Source: Bacteroidota bacterium
Lineage (GTDB): Bacteria; Bacteroidota; Bacteroidia; Chitinophagales; Chitinophagaceae
DNA length: 64,000 nucleotides
Direction of reading: 5' to 3'
Assembly (NCBI GenBank): GCA_023428755.1
Contig: JAEYWX010000031.1
Coordinates: forward strand, 1-64,000
In this document: piece by piece, positions 9,653-18,647 of the stretch
How the letters are laid out: each line of letters opens with the position of its first letter
Position numbering within the stretch: the first letter of the stretch is position 1
Position numbers and translations under genes: made by a program
Notes under the pieces: model-generated
What the model saw: the letters and a program-made list of their open reading frames with translations, nothing else
Databases searched by the model: none
What the model was told of the DNA's origin: nothing

Positions 9653-9758
9653 GAGCTTTTAGCTTTTAGCAGCGGGCCATAAGCCCGTTGCTGATTATTT
9701 AAACTTTTTTACTGTTTGTTTGATGTTGGAGCTTCCAGCTTAGAGCTGAAGGCTCGCA
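9653..9758. repeat. hairpin-forming short repeats in the rpoB-rpoC spacer
   Basis: The spacer holds a TTTTAGC TTTTAGC doublet, a perfect small hairpin (AGCAGCGGGC..GCCCGTTGCT) and a second palindromic block built on AGCTT/AAGCT words (GGAGCTTCCAGCTTAGAGCTG). Neither ends in a T-run on the minus strand. They could be processing sites or part of the scattered junction repeats of this genome. Confidence 0.45.
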
Positions 9759-9765
9759 GCGTTCC

Positions 9766-12700
9766 TTACTCTTCAAATTTCAGGTCGAGTCCCAAGCCTC
9801 TTAATTCATGAACCAATACGTTGAATGATTCAGGAATACCAGGACGTGGTACGTTATCACCTTTTACAATTGCTTCATAGGTTTTTGCACGACCCATGAT
9901 ATCATCTGATTTGAGTGTAAGTAATTCCTGCAGGATGTTGGATGCACCGTATGCTTCCAGTGCCCACACCTCCATTTCACCAAAACGCTGACCACCGAAC
10001 TGCGCCTTACCACCCAACGGTTGTTGTGTAATTAAGCTGTATGGTCCAATCGAACGGGCGTGCATCTTATCATCCACCATGTGGTGCAGTTTGATCATGT
10101 AAATGATACCAACTGTTGCTTTCTGGTGGAAGCGCTCACCTGTTTCACCATCATACAGGTATGTATGGCCAAACTTTGGTAAACCTGCCTGCTCAATATG
10201 TTCTGCAATTTCTTCCACTGTAGCACCATCGAAGATCGGTGTTGCGAACTTCACCCCGAGTTTTTCACCAGCCCAGCCAAGTACAGTTTCATAGATCTGT
10301 CCAAGGTTCATACGGCTAGGTACACCAAGCGGGTTCAATACAATATCAACAGGCGTACCATCTTCGAGGAACGGCATATCTTCCTGGCGAACGATCTTGG
10401 CAACAATACCTTTGTTACCGTGACGACCCGCCATTTTATCACCCACTTTCAGTTTACGCTTCACAGCTAAATATACCTTTGCGAGTTTCAATACACCAGC
10501 TGGTAATTCATCACCAATTGAGATGTTGAATTTCTCACGCTTGTAACGGCCGAGTTCTTCGTTATACTTGATGTTGTAGTTGTGTAACAGTTGGTTGATC
10601 CACTCATCAGTTGTTGCATCACCTGTCCAGCCTAACGGGTTAACGTTTGCATAGTCAATTGTTGCAAGGTTCTTCTGATTGAATTTAGCACCCTTACCAA
10701 TTAATGATTCACCGAAGTTGTTGTTTACACCAGCTGAAGTTTTATTCTGCAGCAGTGATAACAATTTGCTCAGCAATACATCTAATAAATCAGCTGTATT
10801 CTTCTCGTGGATCTTCTCTACTTTTTCAAGCAATGCTTTTTCACGGATCTTACCATTCTTATCTTTCTTGGCACGTTGGAAAAGTTTTTTGTCGATAACC
10901 ACACCTTCTGTTCCACTTGGCGCTTTCAATGAAGCATCTTTTGCATCACCGGCTTTATCACCAAAGATGGCACGTAACAACTTCTCTTCAGGAGTTGGAT
11001 CGCTTTCACCTTTAGGAGTGATTTTACCAATAAGAATATCACCTTCCTTAATTGCTGCACCAATACGGATGATACCGTTTTGATCCAGGTCTTTGGTTGC
11101 TTCTTCACTTACGTTTGGAATATCCGGTGTTAATTCTTCTTCACCCAATTTGGTATCACGTACTTCGAGTTCGTATTCTTCAACGTGTACAGAAGTGAAA
11201 AGATCTTCTTTTACTACTTTTTCGTTGATCACGATCGCATCCTCAAAGTTGTAACCTTTCCAGGGCATGAACGCCACCTTGAGGTTACGGCCCAATGCCA
11301 GTTCACCATCTTTCACCGCATAACCTTCTGTTAAGAAGTCGCCTTCTTTTACAGCCTGTCCTTTCTTCACAGCAGGTTTCAGGTTGATACAAGTACTTTG
11401 GTTTGTTTTGATGAACTTGGTGAGCTTATATATTTTCAGATCTTCTTCAAAGCTTACCAAACGTTGTTCTTCGTTACGTTCGTAACGAACATGAATTTCA
11501 TTCGCATCCACATACTCTACCACACCTTTTCCTTCTGCATTCAACTGGATACGACTGTCACGAGCTGCCATTGCTTCGAGACCGGTACCAACAATCGGAG
11601 CCTGCGGACGTACAAGCGGAACCGCCTGACGTTGCATGTTCGATCCCATCAAGGCACGGTTGGCATCATCATGCTCAAGGAACGGAATCAGTGATGCACT
11701 CAAACCAACGATCTGGTTTGGCGCCACGTCCATGTATTCTACTTCAGAACGCTCAAGGATCGGGAAGTCGCCACTTTCACGTGAACGAACTTTCTCTTCA
11801 ATGATGTTTCCTTTATCGTCGATCGCAATATTTACCTGTGCGATCTTTGCCGTATCTTCTTCTTCCGCACTCAGGTACGTAAGATTTTTTACATCTGCTT
11901 TGCCATTCTCTACTTTACGATAAGGCGTTTCAATAAAGCCCATATCGTTTACAGTTGCGTGTACACACAAGGTAGAGATCAAACCAATGTTTGGTCCTTC
12001 CGGTGTTTCAATTGTACACAAACGGCCGTAGTGAGAATAGTGTACGTCACGCACCTCGAAACCTGCACGCTCACGACTCAAACCACCTGGTCCGAGTGCG
12101 GAGATACGACGCTTATGCGTGATCTCAGAAAGCGGGTTTGTTTGATCGAGGAACTGTGATAACTGTGATGTACCGAAGAACGAGTTGATCACAGATGATA
12201 ATGTTCTTGCATTGATCAAATCAACTGGTGTAAACACCTCGTTGTCACGTACGTTCATTCTTTCACGAATTGTACGGGCCATACGTGCAAGACCTACACC
12301 GAACTGTGCATACAATTGCTCACCCACCGTACGTACACGACGGTTGCTGAGGTGATCGATATCGTCGATCTCTGCTTTTGCGTTGGTTAACTTCACCAGG
12401 TATTTGATGATGGCAATGATGTCATCTTTCGTTAATACCTTCTTCTCGATCGGGAAGTTCAATCCAAGTTTGCGGTTGATCTTGTAACGACCAACTTCAC
12501 CCAGATCGTAACGCTTATCGCTGAAGAATAATTTATCGATGATACCACGTGCTGTTTCGTTATCAGGAGCATCAGCACCACGCAACTGGCGATAGATATG
12601 CTGTACCGCTTCCAACTCACTGTTCGAAGTATCTTTATTCAATGTGTTGTAGATGATCGCAAAATCACCACTCACTTCCTCTTTCTGGATAAACACACTC

Positions 12701-13578
12701 TTCACATCCATTTCGCTGATCATCTCGATCGCTTCTGCATCCAGAATTGAATCACGCTCCAATACCACTTCGTTCCGCTCAATGCTCACTACTTCACCGG
12801 TATCTTCATCCACGAAATCTTCTACCCAGCTACGGAGAACACGGGCAGCCAAACGCTTACCTTCGTATTTCTCTAATGATTTTTTATCTGTTTTTACTTC
12901 ATCGGCCATGCCAAACAGTTCAAGAATATCTTTATCTGTTTCGAAGCCGATAGAACGTAACAATGTTGTTACAGGGAACTTTTTCTTACGGTCGATGTAA
13001 GCATACATCACGTTGTTGATGTCGGTTGCAAACTCCATCCACGCACCTTTAAACGGAATTACTCTTGCAGAGTAGATCTTGGTTCCGTTGGGGTGAATCG
13101 ACTGACCGAAAAATACACCAGGTGAACGGTGTAATTGTGATACCACTACACGCTCAGCACCGTTGATCACGAATGTACCACGGGGAGTCATGTAAGGAAT
13201 GTTTCCTAAGAACACATCCTGAACGATGGTTTGGAAATCCACGTGCTCCTCATCATTACAGCTCAAACGCAGTTTGGCTTTGAGAGGAACCGCATATGTT
13301 AATCCACGCTCCATACACTCATCAATGGAGTAACGGGGAGGATCAATAAAGTAATCGAGGAACTCCAGCACGAAAATGTTCCGTGTATCAGTGATTGGAA
13401 AGTTTTCCTTGAACACTCGGAATAACCCTTCAATGTTACGTTTGTCAGGAGTAGTTTCTAACTGAAAATACTCTTTAAAAGATTGAATCTGGATACCTAA
13501 CAGGTCTGGAATTTCTGCAAGGTGTTTTACTTTTCCGAAATTAATTCTCTTGTTTGCTGCAACTCTTGATGAAGACAT
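9766..13578 (-). CDS. rpoB: RNA polymerase beta subunit
   Basis: 1270 residues, full length for Bacteroidota. The rifampicin-binding cluster is recognisable as TSQLSQFLDQTNPLSE followed by THKRRISALGPGG. The residues equivalent to E. coli Q513, D516, H526 and S531 are all the susceptible-type ones. The C-terminal clamp residues (EVWALEAYGA, then LTLKSDD) are present. It starts at the ATG at 13578; the frame is intact. Upstream lies its own promoter (13712-13742), so rpoB need not depend on read-through from rplL, which is separated from it by a terminator and another gene. Confidence 0.99.
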   Translation of the reverse strand: MSSSRVAANKRINFGKVKHLAEIPDLLGIQIQSFKEYFQLETTPDKRNIEGLFRVFKENFPITDTRNIFVLEFLDYFIDPPRYSIDECMERGLTYAVPLKAKLRLSCNDEEHVDFQTIVQDVFLGNIPYMTPRGTFVINGAERVVVSQLHRSPGVFFGQSIHPNGTKIYSARVIPFKGAWMEFATDINNVMYAYIDRKKKFPVTTLLRSIGFETDKDILELFGMADEVKTDKKSLEKYEGKRLAARVLRSWVEDFVDEDTGEVVSIERNEVVLERDSILDAEAIEMISEMDVKSVFIQKEEVSGDFAIIYNTLNKDTSNSELEAVQHIYRQLRGADAPDNETARGIIDKLFFSDKRYDLGEVGRYKINRKLGLNFPIEKKVLTKDDIIAIIKYLVKLTNAKAEIDDIDHLSNRRVRTVGEQLYAQFGVGLARMARTIRERMNVRDNEVFTPVDLINARTLSSVINSFFGTSQLSQFLDQTNPLSEITHKRRISALGPGGLSRERAGFEVRDVHYSHYGRLCTIETPEGPNIGLISTLCVHATVNDMGFIETPYRKVENGKADVKNLTYLSAEEEDTAKIAQVNIAIDDKGNIIEEKVRSRESGDFPILERSEVEYMDVAPNQIVGLSASLIPFLEHDDANRALMGSNMQRQAVPLVRPQAPIVGTGLEAMAARDSRIQLNAEGKGVVEYVDANEIHVRYERNEEQRLVSFEEDLKIYKLTKFIKTNQSTCINLKPAVKKGQAVKEGDFLTEGYAVKDGELALGRNLKVAFMPWKGYNFEDAIVINEKVVKEDLFTSVHVEEYELEVRDTKLGEEELTPDIPNVSEEATKDLDQNGIIRIGAAIKEGDILIGKITPKGESDPTPEEKLLRAIFGDKAGDAKDASLKAPSGTEGVVIDKKLFQRAKKDKNGKIREKALLEKVEKIHEKNTADLLDVLLSKLLSLLQNKTSAGVNNNFGESLIGKGAKFNQKNLATIDYANVNPLGWTGDATTDEWINQLLHNYNIKYNEELGRYKREKFNISIGDELPAGVLKLAKVYLAVKRKLKVGDKMAGRHGNKGIVAKIVRQEDMPFLEDGTPVDIVLNPLGVPSRMNLGQIYETVLGWAGEKLGVKFATPIFDGATVEEIAEHIEQAGLPKFGHTYLYDGETGERFHQKATVGIIYMIKLHHMVDDKMHARSIGPYSLITQQPLGGKAQFGGQRFGEMEVWALEAYGASNILQELLTLKSDDIMGRAKTYEAIVKGDNVPRPGIPESFNVLVHELRGLGLDLKFEE

Positions 13579-13711
13579 ATGTTCTTACCGGTTTTTAAGT
13601 TTGTGCACACGAATAGCTCACCGTCTTTTCGCAAAGACAAGTAAATTGATTTTCAGTTATTTATGACTGTAATTGGGCGCCAACTTGCTATTCAGCCTAA
13701 ATTTAGGGAGG

Positions 13712-13742
13712 CAAAGTTAAGGATATTGTGTGTTGGAACAAA
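13712..13742 (-). promoter_or_regulatory. promoter of rpoB
   Basis: Read on the minus strand: TTTG at 13742-13739, a 19-nt spacer, then TAACTTTG at 13719-13712. This matches the Bacteroidota primary-sigma consensus (TTTG, 17-23 nt, TAnnTTTG). Transcription would start near 13705, leaving a leader of about 125 nt. Confidence 0.75.
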
Positions 13743-13797
13743 ATTTGATTGGCGCCATTTGTCCCCGTTTTGGCAGGTTTGGGAAAAGATGGCAGTA

Positions 13798-13858
13798 GTT
13801 GGGGATATTGGAATTGGGAATTGGAAATTAGGAATTGGTGATTAGAGTTGGAAGTGCC
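13798..13858. repeat. GGAATTGG-type short-period repeat
   Basis: Tandem degenerate copies of a 7-9 nt word (GGAATTGG, GGAATTGG, GGAAATTAGG, GGAATTGG, AGAGTTGG) in the rpoB upstream region. Confidence 0.6.
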
Positions 13859-13869
13859 GATTTTTTTAC

Positions 13870-13912
13870 ACATCATACGCTTTATGTACGCTTTATCTAT
13901 GCTTTATGGAGG
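13870..13912. repeat. ACGCTTTAT-type short-period repeat
   Basis: Three copies of a word ACGCTTTAT / TACGCTTTAT / ATGCTTTAT in a row, with a different unit from the neighbouring repeat at 13798-13858. It lies just after the stop codon of the minus-strand cargo gene. Confidence 0.5.
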
Positions 13913-13925
13913 GAGCATCCCTACT

Positions 13926-15965
13926 CTACCTGATCAACACAAAACTTCCCTTCCGGCTCACATCTCGCCCCGTTACAAGGTCACGGTAGGTTAATGTCCA
14001 CACATAATTCGCAGCCGGCTGTGGTGCACCATTGATCGTACCATCCCAGGGTTTTGTCCAGTCTTTTGATTCGAATACCAGCCCACCCCATCGGTTGTAA
14101 ACCCTGAACAGAAAGTTCTCTGCCGCCACAGCATTCAACGGACCGAAGAAATCGTTTAAGCCATCACCGTTAGGCGTAAACGCTGTGGGAATATCAATAC
14201 GGCAGGTGCTGAGTTGTGTTACTGTTTTTTCCACGATATCGCTACAGCCAAGATCGTTGGTAATAGTATAGCGTATCGTATAAGTTCGTCCTGTAATGGA
14301 AGCCGGATAAACATGCGGTAGTGGAATAGAGTCTGTACTGGTTGTACCATCACCCAACTCCCACAAAAATTGCAAAGGCCGTTCGGTTACCGGCAAAGGT
14401 TGAATGAACAACAAACTATCAGGGCACAGAAACGGATTTACATTAAAATCTGCTTTGAGAAAATTATTGAGATGTACATCCTGTGCACTCGTATCGCTGC
14501 AAAAGCCGTTTGAAACAATCAGCGTAGTTCGCTTTGTACCAAAGCTGTTATAGATCACATCTTGCTGCTGGTTGGTACCTGTTCCGTTTGTTCCAAAATT
14601 CCAAAGCCAGTTGTTTACGCCGTTACCGCCTGCATGCACATAATTCACTGTATCGGCATTGCAACCATAATTGATATTATATGTGAACACTGCGTTTACT
14701 GTATCCAATACTGAAAACGATAATTGTGAAGGCGGTGTTTGCTGGCTGCATTCATCCACAATGGTATTGCCGTCCAAACCGGGACGTATACTTACTGTAA
14801 ATGTACCTGCCTGTTGCAGTGGTTGTGAAAAGCTGAGAATAATATCGGATGTAAATCCATCTGCATTGCAATTTCCTTTAGCGCCGGTAATGGTTACCGG
14901 ATACGTACCATTGATGCTGAAGTCGGAACCGGCAGGATCAATTGAACTGCAACGGATGAGTTTTTTAAATACAAACCGCACACTGGTGGGTGCGCAGGTA
15001 ACAGGTGCAATACTGTCGAACGGAGTTGGTTGTAATGCCAGTACAGTAAACGGAACCGCATCAGTTGCTGGAATGGCTCTGTCGCACAGATCAAGAATCG
15101 TGTTACCATCTGTTCCATTTTTTAACTGCAAGCTGTAATTGCCGGGAGGCAAAGGTTGTGATAACGTAATTACTACTGAGTCGGTTTCAAAACTGCTGTT
15201 GCAACCAATGGGGCGCATATTGGTTGCCGTTATGTTGCCGGGAAAAGCAAGTACATCGCTGCCGTTGGCTGCAATACTTGCACACTTCATTTTTTTGTTG
15301 AGTTTTAAGCGGAGTTCATTACCGGCACAGTTGGTTCGTACTTCCTGCATCAGTGGATCTTTTGGATCAGTAATCAGGGCAGTACCACCACCAAACGAAA
15401 GTTTATATCCTTGCTGCGAATTGGAAAAATTGCTGATCATGAGCAAATAGGTACGACCCGCTGTTAGGTTGGGACGCCGGCTGAATTTGGGTGGATTATT
15501 GTTGTTGAAACTACCGCATTCAAATAAGTTAGCTGCTGTTGCACTCGTTCCTGTTTGTCCCGTTAACCCCGACCAGTTGGCTGCAATGCAACGGGATGTA
15601 TTGTTATAAACCGTTGAAGGATCGATGCCGGTGATATCCCATATCTGCCAATCGTAATCATCACTTGCACTGATGGGGTCAATTAAAAAGTTTAATGTAC
15701 CCGATGTAAAACAAGTAAACCTGTACCAAAACGGATTTACATCATAATACGTATTCTGGCTGGTATTACAACCGGGAACAATCACCTGGTTATTAACGCA
15801 ACTGGGTACATTGTTTTGTGTGAATACGCTGGTTCCGCAAACAGGAAATGCAGTAGCAGGTGTTTGACCCAATGTGGTGCATTGTGCCCGAACCGTATCA
15901 GCAGTTAAACTCAATACAACTACTGCCAAGATACTGCGAACGATAAATGATAAGTGCTTTTTCAA
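13926..15965 (-). CDS. secreted T9SS cargo with PKD-like domains and gliding-type (type B) C-terminal domain
   Basis: 679 residues. Residues 1-27 form a Sec signal peptide ending VRAQ. The first part (about 30-190) is Cys-rich with several CxxC-like spacings, as in Bacteroidota surface proteins with a paired-Cys beta domain. Middle segments (about 320-520) contain two Ig/PKD-like repeats, with WLWNFGTNGTGTN and FLWELGDGTTSTD resembling the PKD core. The C-terminal 90 residues carry the type B sorting motif (IPTAFTPNGDGLNDFF, then VYNRWGGLVFES and PWDG). That domain directs secretion through the type IX system. It sits between rplL and rpoB, an unusual place for a surface protein gene. Binding target unknown. 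Confidence 0.85.
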   Translation of the reverse strand: MKKHLSFIVRSILAVVVLSLTADTVRAQCTTLGQTPATAFPVCGTSVFTQNNVPSCVNNQVIVPGCNTSQNTYYDVNPFWYRFTCFTSGTLNFLIDPISASDDYDWQIWDITGIDPSTVYNNTSRCIAANWSGLTGQTGTSATAANLFECGSFNNNNPPKFSRRPNLTAGRTYLLMISNFSNSQQGYKLSFGGGTALITDPKDPLMQEVRTNCAGNELRLKLNKKMKCASIAANGSDVLAFPGNITATNMRPIGCNSSFETDSVVITLSQPLPPGNYSLQLKNGTDGNTILDLCDRAIPATDAVPFTVLALQPTPFDSIAPVTCAPTSVRFVFKKLIRCSSIDPAGSDFSINGTYPVTITGAKGNCNADGFTSDIILSFSQPLQQAGTFTVSIRPGLDGNTIVDECSQQTPPSQLSFSVLDTVNAVFTYNINYGCNADTVNYVHAGGNGVNNWLWNFGTNGTGTNQQQDVIYNSFGTKRTTLIVSNGFCSDTSAQDVHLNNFLKADFNVNPFLCPDSLLFIQPLPVTERPLQFLWELGDGTTSTDSIPLPHVYPASITGRTYTIRYTITNDLGCSDIVEKTVTQLSTCRIDIPTAFTPNGDGLNDFFGPLNAVAAENFLFRVYNRWGGLVFESKDWTKPWDGTINGAPQPAANYVWTLTYRDLVTGRDVSRKGSFVLIR

Positions 15966-16045
15966 TTCTTAGTTTTTTTTTCCTGACGCTGTAAAATTAA
16001 CCGGAATACTCTCTTTGACAAGCACCGTTTGTAAAACGTTGCCTC

Positions 16046-16074
16046 ATAAAAAAACCCCGGCTAAAGCCGGGGTT
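16046..16074 (-). terminator. rho-independent terminator after rplL
   Basis: On the minus strand, AACCCCGGC and GCCGGGGTT form a 9-bp GC-rich stem with a TTTA loop followed by an eight-T run. It lies 23 nt after the rplL stop and would prevent read-through towards the cargo gene and rpoB. Confidence 0.9.
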
Positions 16075-16096
16075 GAAATTTTGTAGGATGAATGCA

Positions 16097-16471
16097 TTAT
16101 GCAATTTCTACGTCTGCGCCTGCATCTTTCAACTTCGCTGCAATTTCTTCAGCTTCTGCTTTAGATACACCTTCTTTAACAGGCTTTGGAGCACCGTCAA
16201 CTAAGTCTTTCGCTTCTTTCAATCCTAAACCAGTTAAGTCTTTTACGATTTTAACTACGTTCAATTTAGAAGCACCACCGCTCTTCAAAATTACATCGAA
16301 TGCAGTTTTCTCTTCAGCAGCAGCAGCACCATCGCCACCACCTGCAGCAACTACTACTGCAGCAGCAGCAGGTTCAATACCGTAATCTGCTTTCAATACA
16401 TCTGCTAATTCCTGAACTTCTTTTACTGTTAAGCTTACTAATGATTCAGCTAATGCTTTTACGTCTGCCAT
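16097..16471 (-). CDS. rplL: 50S ribosomal protein bL12 (L7/L12)
   Basis: 124 residues, the family's usual size. An N-terminal dimerisation domain (1-32) is followed by an Ala/Gly-rich flexible hinge (about 35-52) and the globular C-terminal domain (about 57-124) with KTAFDVIL and the VKIVKDLTGLGLKEAKDLV helix that contacts translation factors. Forms the ribosomal stalk on L10. It is last in the rplK-A-J-L unit and is followed by a strong terminator. The 149-nt gap before it contains a palindromic GTACG repeat. Confidence 0.98.
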   Translation of the reverse strand: MADVKALAESLVSLTVKEVQELADVLKADYGIEPAAAAVVVAAGGGDGAAAAEEKTAFDVILKSGGASKLNVVKIVKDLTGLGLKEAKDLVDGAPKPVKEGVSKAEAEEIAAKLKDAGADVEIA

Positions 16472-16555
16472 TTTTTTACTTTTTAACCGCCTTCATTCTC
16501 TTCAGGAGTCCGGCGGATGGTTATAAATAGTGCCCCGTTTGAACCTCAGAGGCGT

Positions 16556-16620
16556 TGGTTATGATGTTATGTACGAAGTGAGACGTACGATGTACGTACT
16601 TCCAACTTCATATTTCGTAC
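16556..16620. repeat. GTACG-type short-period repeat between rplJ and rplL
   Basis: Alternating GTACGA / GTACGT / GTAC words: ATGTACGAAG, GACGTACGATGTACGTAC and TTTCGTAC. The stretch is internally palindromic, so it can fold. It fills the part of the spacer just after the rplJ stop codon, the place where differential expression of L10 and L12 could be set. This is a junction-repeat candidate rather than a known leader. Confidence 0.5.
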
Positions 16621-17148
16621 TTACTCAGCCGGAGCTGCTTCAGTTGTTGCTTCTCCCTTTGTTTCAGCGTTATGCAGCAAGGCAGCAATAACACGTTTTG
16701 CAGGAGATTGTAACAAGCCGATAACTTCGCCGATAAGCTCGTTCTTTGTTTTGATCTGTGTCAGTGCTTTCAACTGATTGTCGCCAGCGTACACATCACC
16801 ATTGATAAAAGCTGCTTTCAACACTGGTTTTTCACCATTGTTTGCTTTACGGAAAGAGCTGATGATCATTGCAGGTTCTTTCGGATTTTCAGAGAACATC
16901 AGTGCAGTTACATTATTCAATGCATCAAATACACCTGTGTAACGCTCTGCGTCCAATGATTCCAACGCTTTTTTGATCAGGGTATTCTTTGCCACTTTCA
17001 TTTCAACATTCTTGTCGAAACATGCACGGCGCAGTTTACCTACTTGCTCTACAGTTAATGATTCTGTATCAGTAATGTAGAAGTTATTGTATTGACTGAA
17101 CTTGCCTTTCAGCACTTCAATCACTTCATTTTTTTGTTCTTTTGTCAT
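16621..17148 (-). CDS. rplJ: 50S ribosomal protein uL10
   Basis: 175 residues. The conserved N-terminal rRNA-binding domain is recognisable, with the YNNFYITDTESLTVEQVGKLRR and VAKNTLIKKAL segments (the latter at about 58-68). A C-terminal helix (about 135-165) recruits the L7/L12 dimers and is followed by an Ala/Glu tail. It anchors the stalk on 23S rRNA. It begins 27 nt downstream of rplA, so it is in the same transcript; no room for a separate L10 leader promoter is seen. Confidence 0.98.
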   Translation of the reverse strand: MTKEQKNEVIEVLKGKFSQYNNFYITDTESLTVEQVGKLRRACFDKNVEMKVAKNTLIKKALESLDAERYTGVFDALNNVTALMFSENPKEPAMIISSFRKANNGEKPVLKAAFINGDVYAGDNQLKALTQIKTKNELIGEVIGLLQSPAKRVIAALLHNAETKGEATTEAAPAE

Positions 17149-17175
17149 GATTTTAGTTTTAATAACCCGAAAGGA

Positions 17176-17868
17176 TTAGTTCATGAATGATTTTGTATCA
17201 ACAGCAATACCAGGGCTCATGGTGCTTGCCATGTAAATGCTTTTCAGGTAAGTTCCTTTTGCAGTTGATGGCTTTGCCTTGATCAATGCACCTAAGAACT
17301 CAGTGATATTTTCAGCAATTTTTTCAGGAGCAAAACTGATACGACCCACTGAAGCGTGAACGATACCTGCTTTATCAACTTTAAATGCAATTTTACCACC
17401 CTTTACTTCATTTACAGCAGCAGCCACATCATTTGTAACTGTACCTGTTTTCGGGTTTGGCATCAGGTTACGTGGACCTAACACTTTACCTAACTTACCG
17501 ATCTTCGGCATTACAGCAGGCGTAGCGATGATTACATCGATATCTGTCCAGCCACCTTCGATCTTGGTAATGAATTCATCCAGTCCAACAAAATCAGCAC
17601 CAGCTGCTTTTGCATCCGCTTCTTTATCGGGTGTGCAAAGCACCAATACTTTCTTTGTTTTACCTGTACCGTGTGGTAAGGTTACTGTACCACGAATAGC
17701 CTGGTCTGCTTTCTTAGGATCAACACCCAAGCGAACGTGAACGTCAACAGAGCTATCGAACTTAGTGCAGTTAATTTCTTTTACGAGAGTTGAAGCATCC
17801 TTCAGGGAATAAATCTTGTTATTATCCACCTTGGCTTCTGCTACTTTTCTTTTTTTAGTCAAAGACAT
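17176..17868 (-). CDS. rplA: 50S ribosomal protein uL1
   Basis: 230 residues, normal length. The conserved GKLGKVLGPRNLMPNPKTGTV segment (key residues GPRNLMPNPK) and the TSMSPG-like C-terminus (MASTMSPGIAVDTKSF) are present. L1 binds 23S rRNA at the E-site stalk. In many bacteria it represses its own rplK-rplA operon by binding the leader, and such a site could lie in the roughly 78-nt leader upstream of rplK. Start at 17868; 24 nt after the rplK stop. Confidence 0.98.
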   Translation of the reverse strand: MSLTKKRKVAEAKVDNNKIYSLKDASTLVKEINCTKFDSSVDVHVRLGVDPKKADQAIRGTVTLPHGTGKTKKVLVLCTPDKEADAKAAGADFVGLDEFITKIEGGWTDIDVIIATPAVMPKIGKLGKVLGPRNLMPNPKTGTVTNDVAAAVNEVKGGKIAFKVDKAGIVHASVGRISFAPEKIAENITEFLGALIKAKPSTAKGTYLKSIYMASTMSPGIAVDTKSFMN

Positions 17869-17892
17869 GTTTCAAAAATTTAAGGTGAATAA

Positions 17893-18336
17893 TTAATTTT
17901 CCCAAGGGGCTTTACCGTCAACAGTAATACCAAGGCTGCGTGCAGTACCCGCTACCATGCTCATAGCGCTGTTCAGTGTAAAGCAATTCATGTCGGGCAT
18001 TTTGTCCTTCGCAATTGCTTCTACCTGTTCCCAGGTTACTTTACCGACTTTAGCACGATTGGGTTCTTTTGAACCTTTTTGAAGTTTCGCTGCTTCCAGT
18101 AATTGAACGGATGCAGGTGCAGTTTTGATAACAAAGTCGAACGACTTGTCGGAGTAAACAGTGATCAAAACAGGTACTACTTTCCCCATTTTGTCTTGAG
18201 TTCTTGCATTAAACTGCTTGCAGAACTCCATGATGTTAAGACCCTTTGAACCAAGGGCCGGTCCTACAGGAGGTGCAGGGTTTGCCTGTCCACCTTTTAC
18301 CTGCAGTTTCACAAATCCTGTGATGTCTTTTGCCAT
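17893..18336 (-). CDS. rplK: 50S ribosomal protein uL11
   Basis: 147 residues from the ATG at 18336. The longer frame from 18423 adds 29 residues with no homology, and those bases lie in the promoter leader, so the inner ATG is chosen. The family start (AKDITGFVKLQVKGGQANPAPPVGPALG, key PPVGPALG) follows directly. L11 forms the GTPase-associated centre with 23S rRNA. It opens the rplK-A-J-L unit, whose promoter lies at 18421-18451. Confidence 0.97.
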   Translation of the reverse strand: MAKDITGFVKLQVKGGQANPAPPVGPALGSKGLNIMEFCKQFNARTQDKMGKVVPVLITVYSDKSFDFVIKTAPASVQLLEAAKLQKGSKEPNRAKVGKVTWEQVEAIAKDKMPDMNCFTLNSAMSMVAGTARSLGITVDGKAPWEN

Positions 18337-18647
18337 TGTAAAAGTTTTTTTGGTGATAGCGTCACACCGGCGGCGTAACTCCCAAACAAATAAATTCCTA
18401 TAAAGAACTTTTTGGGACGGCAAAGGTAAGGCTCATTTCCTTACCAGCAAAGGGTTTTAGGAAGTATTTTAGGGTGCCGGAGGCTTACAAAACAATCCTG
18501 ATTTGAACAGCAACGGCAACTCATTGTAAAGATTATTATGAGTCTGCTTAAAAAAAAGAGCTTTTATTTTTTACTGACTGCATAAATTGCTTTAATTTTT
18601 CAATTCAATTCTAAAAAACTCCAAAAACAACTTTAAAAAACAATCAA
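18337..18647. other. divergent intergenic region between rplK and the H1-like gene
   Basis: The 311-nt gap holds the rplK promoter on the minus strand and the upstream region of the plus-strand H1-like gene. The H1-like side is very AT-rich (18545-18645, with A-runs and T-runs), but no full TAnnTTTG box was found in it. Confidence 0.5.
18421..18451 (-). promoter_or_regulatory. promoter of rplK-rplA-rplJ-rplL
   Basis: On the minus strand: TTTG at 18451-18448, a 19-nt spacer, TACCTTTG at 18428-18421. Perfect Bacteroidota consensus. Expected start of transcription near 18414, giving a leader of about 78 nt. Confidence 0.75.

Larger units (their letters stand above)
13579..13925. other. rpoB upstream region: promoter plus short-period repeats
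   Basis: This 347-nt gap holds the rpoB promoter (13712-13742), a stretch of GGAATTGG-type repeats (13798-13858) and a stretch of (T)ACGCTTTAT-type repeats (13870-13912) next to the end of the neighbouring gene. No gene is supported here: a 60-codon plus-strand frame at 13663-13845 runs into the repeat and has no protein-like features. Confidence 0.6.

Noticed and set aside
18337..18423. Longer rplK start (29 extra residues)
   Set aside because: The extension has no family similarity and lies in the mRNA leader; the conserved start is at 18336.
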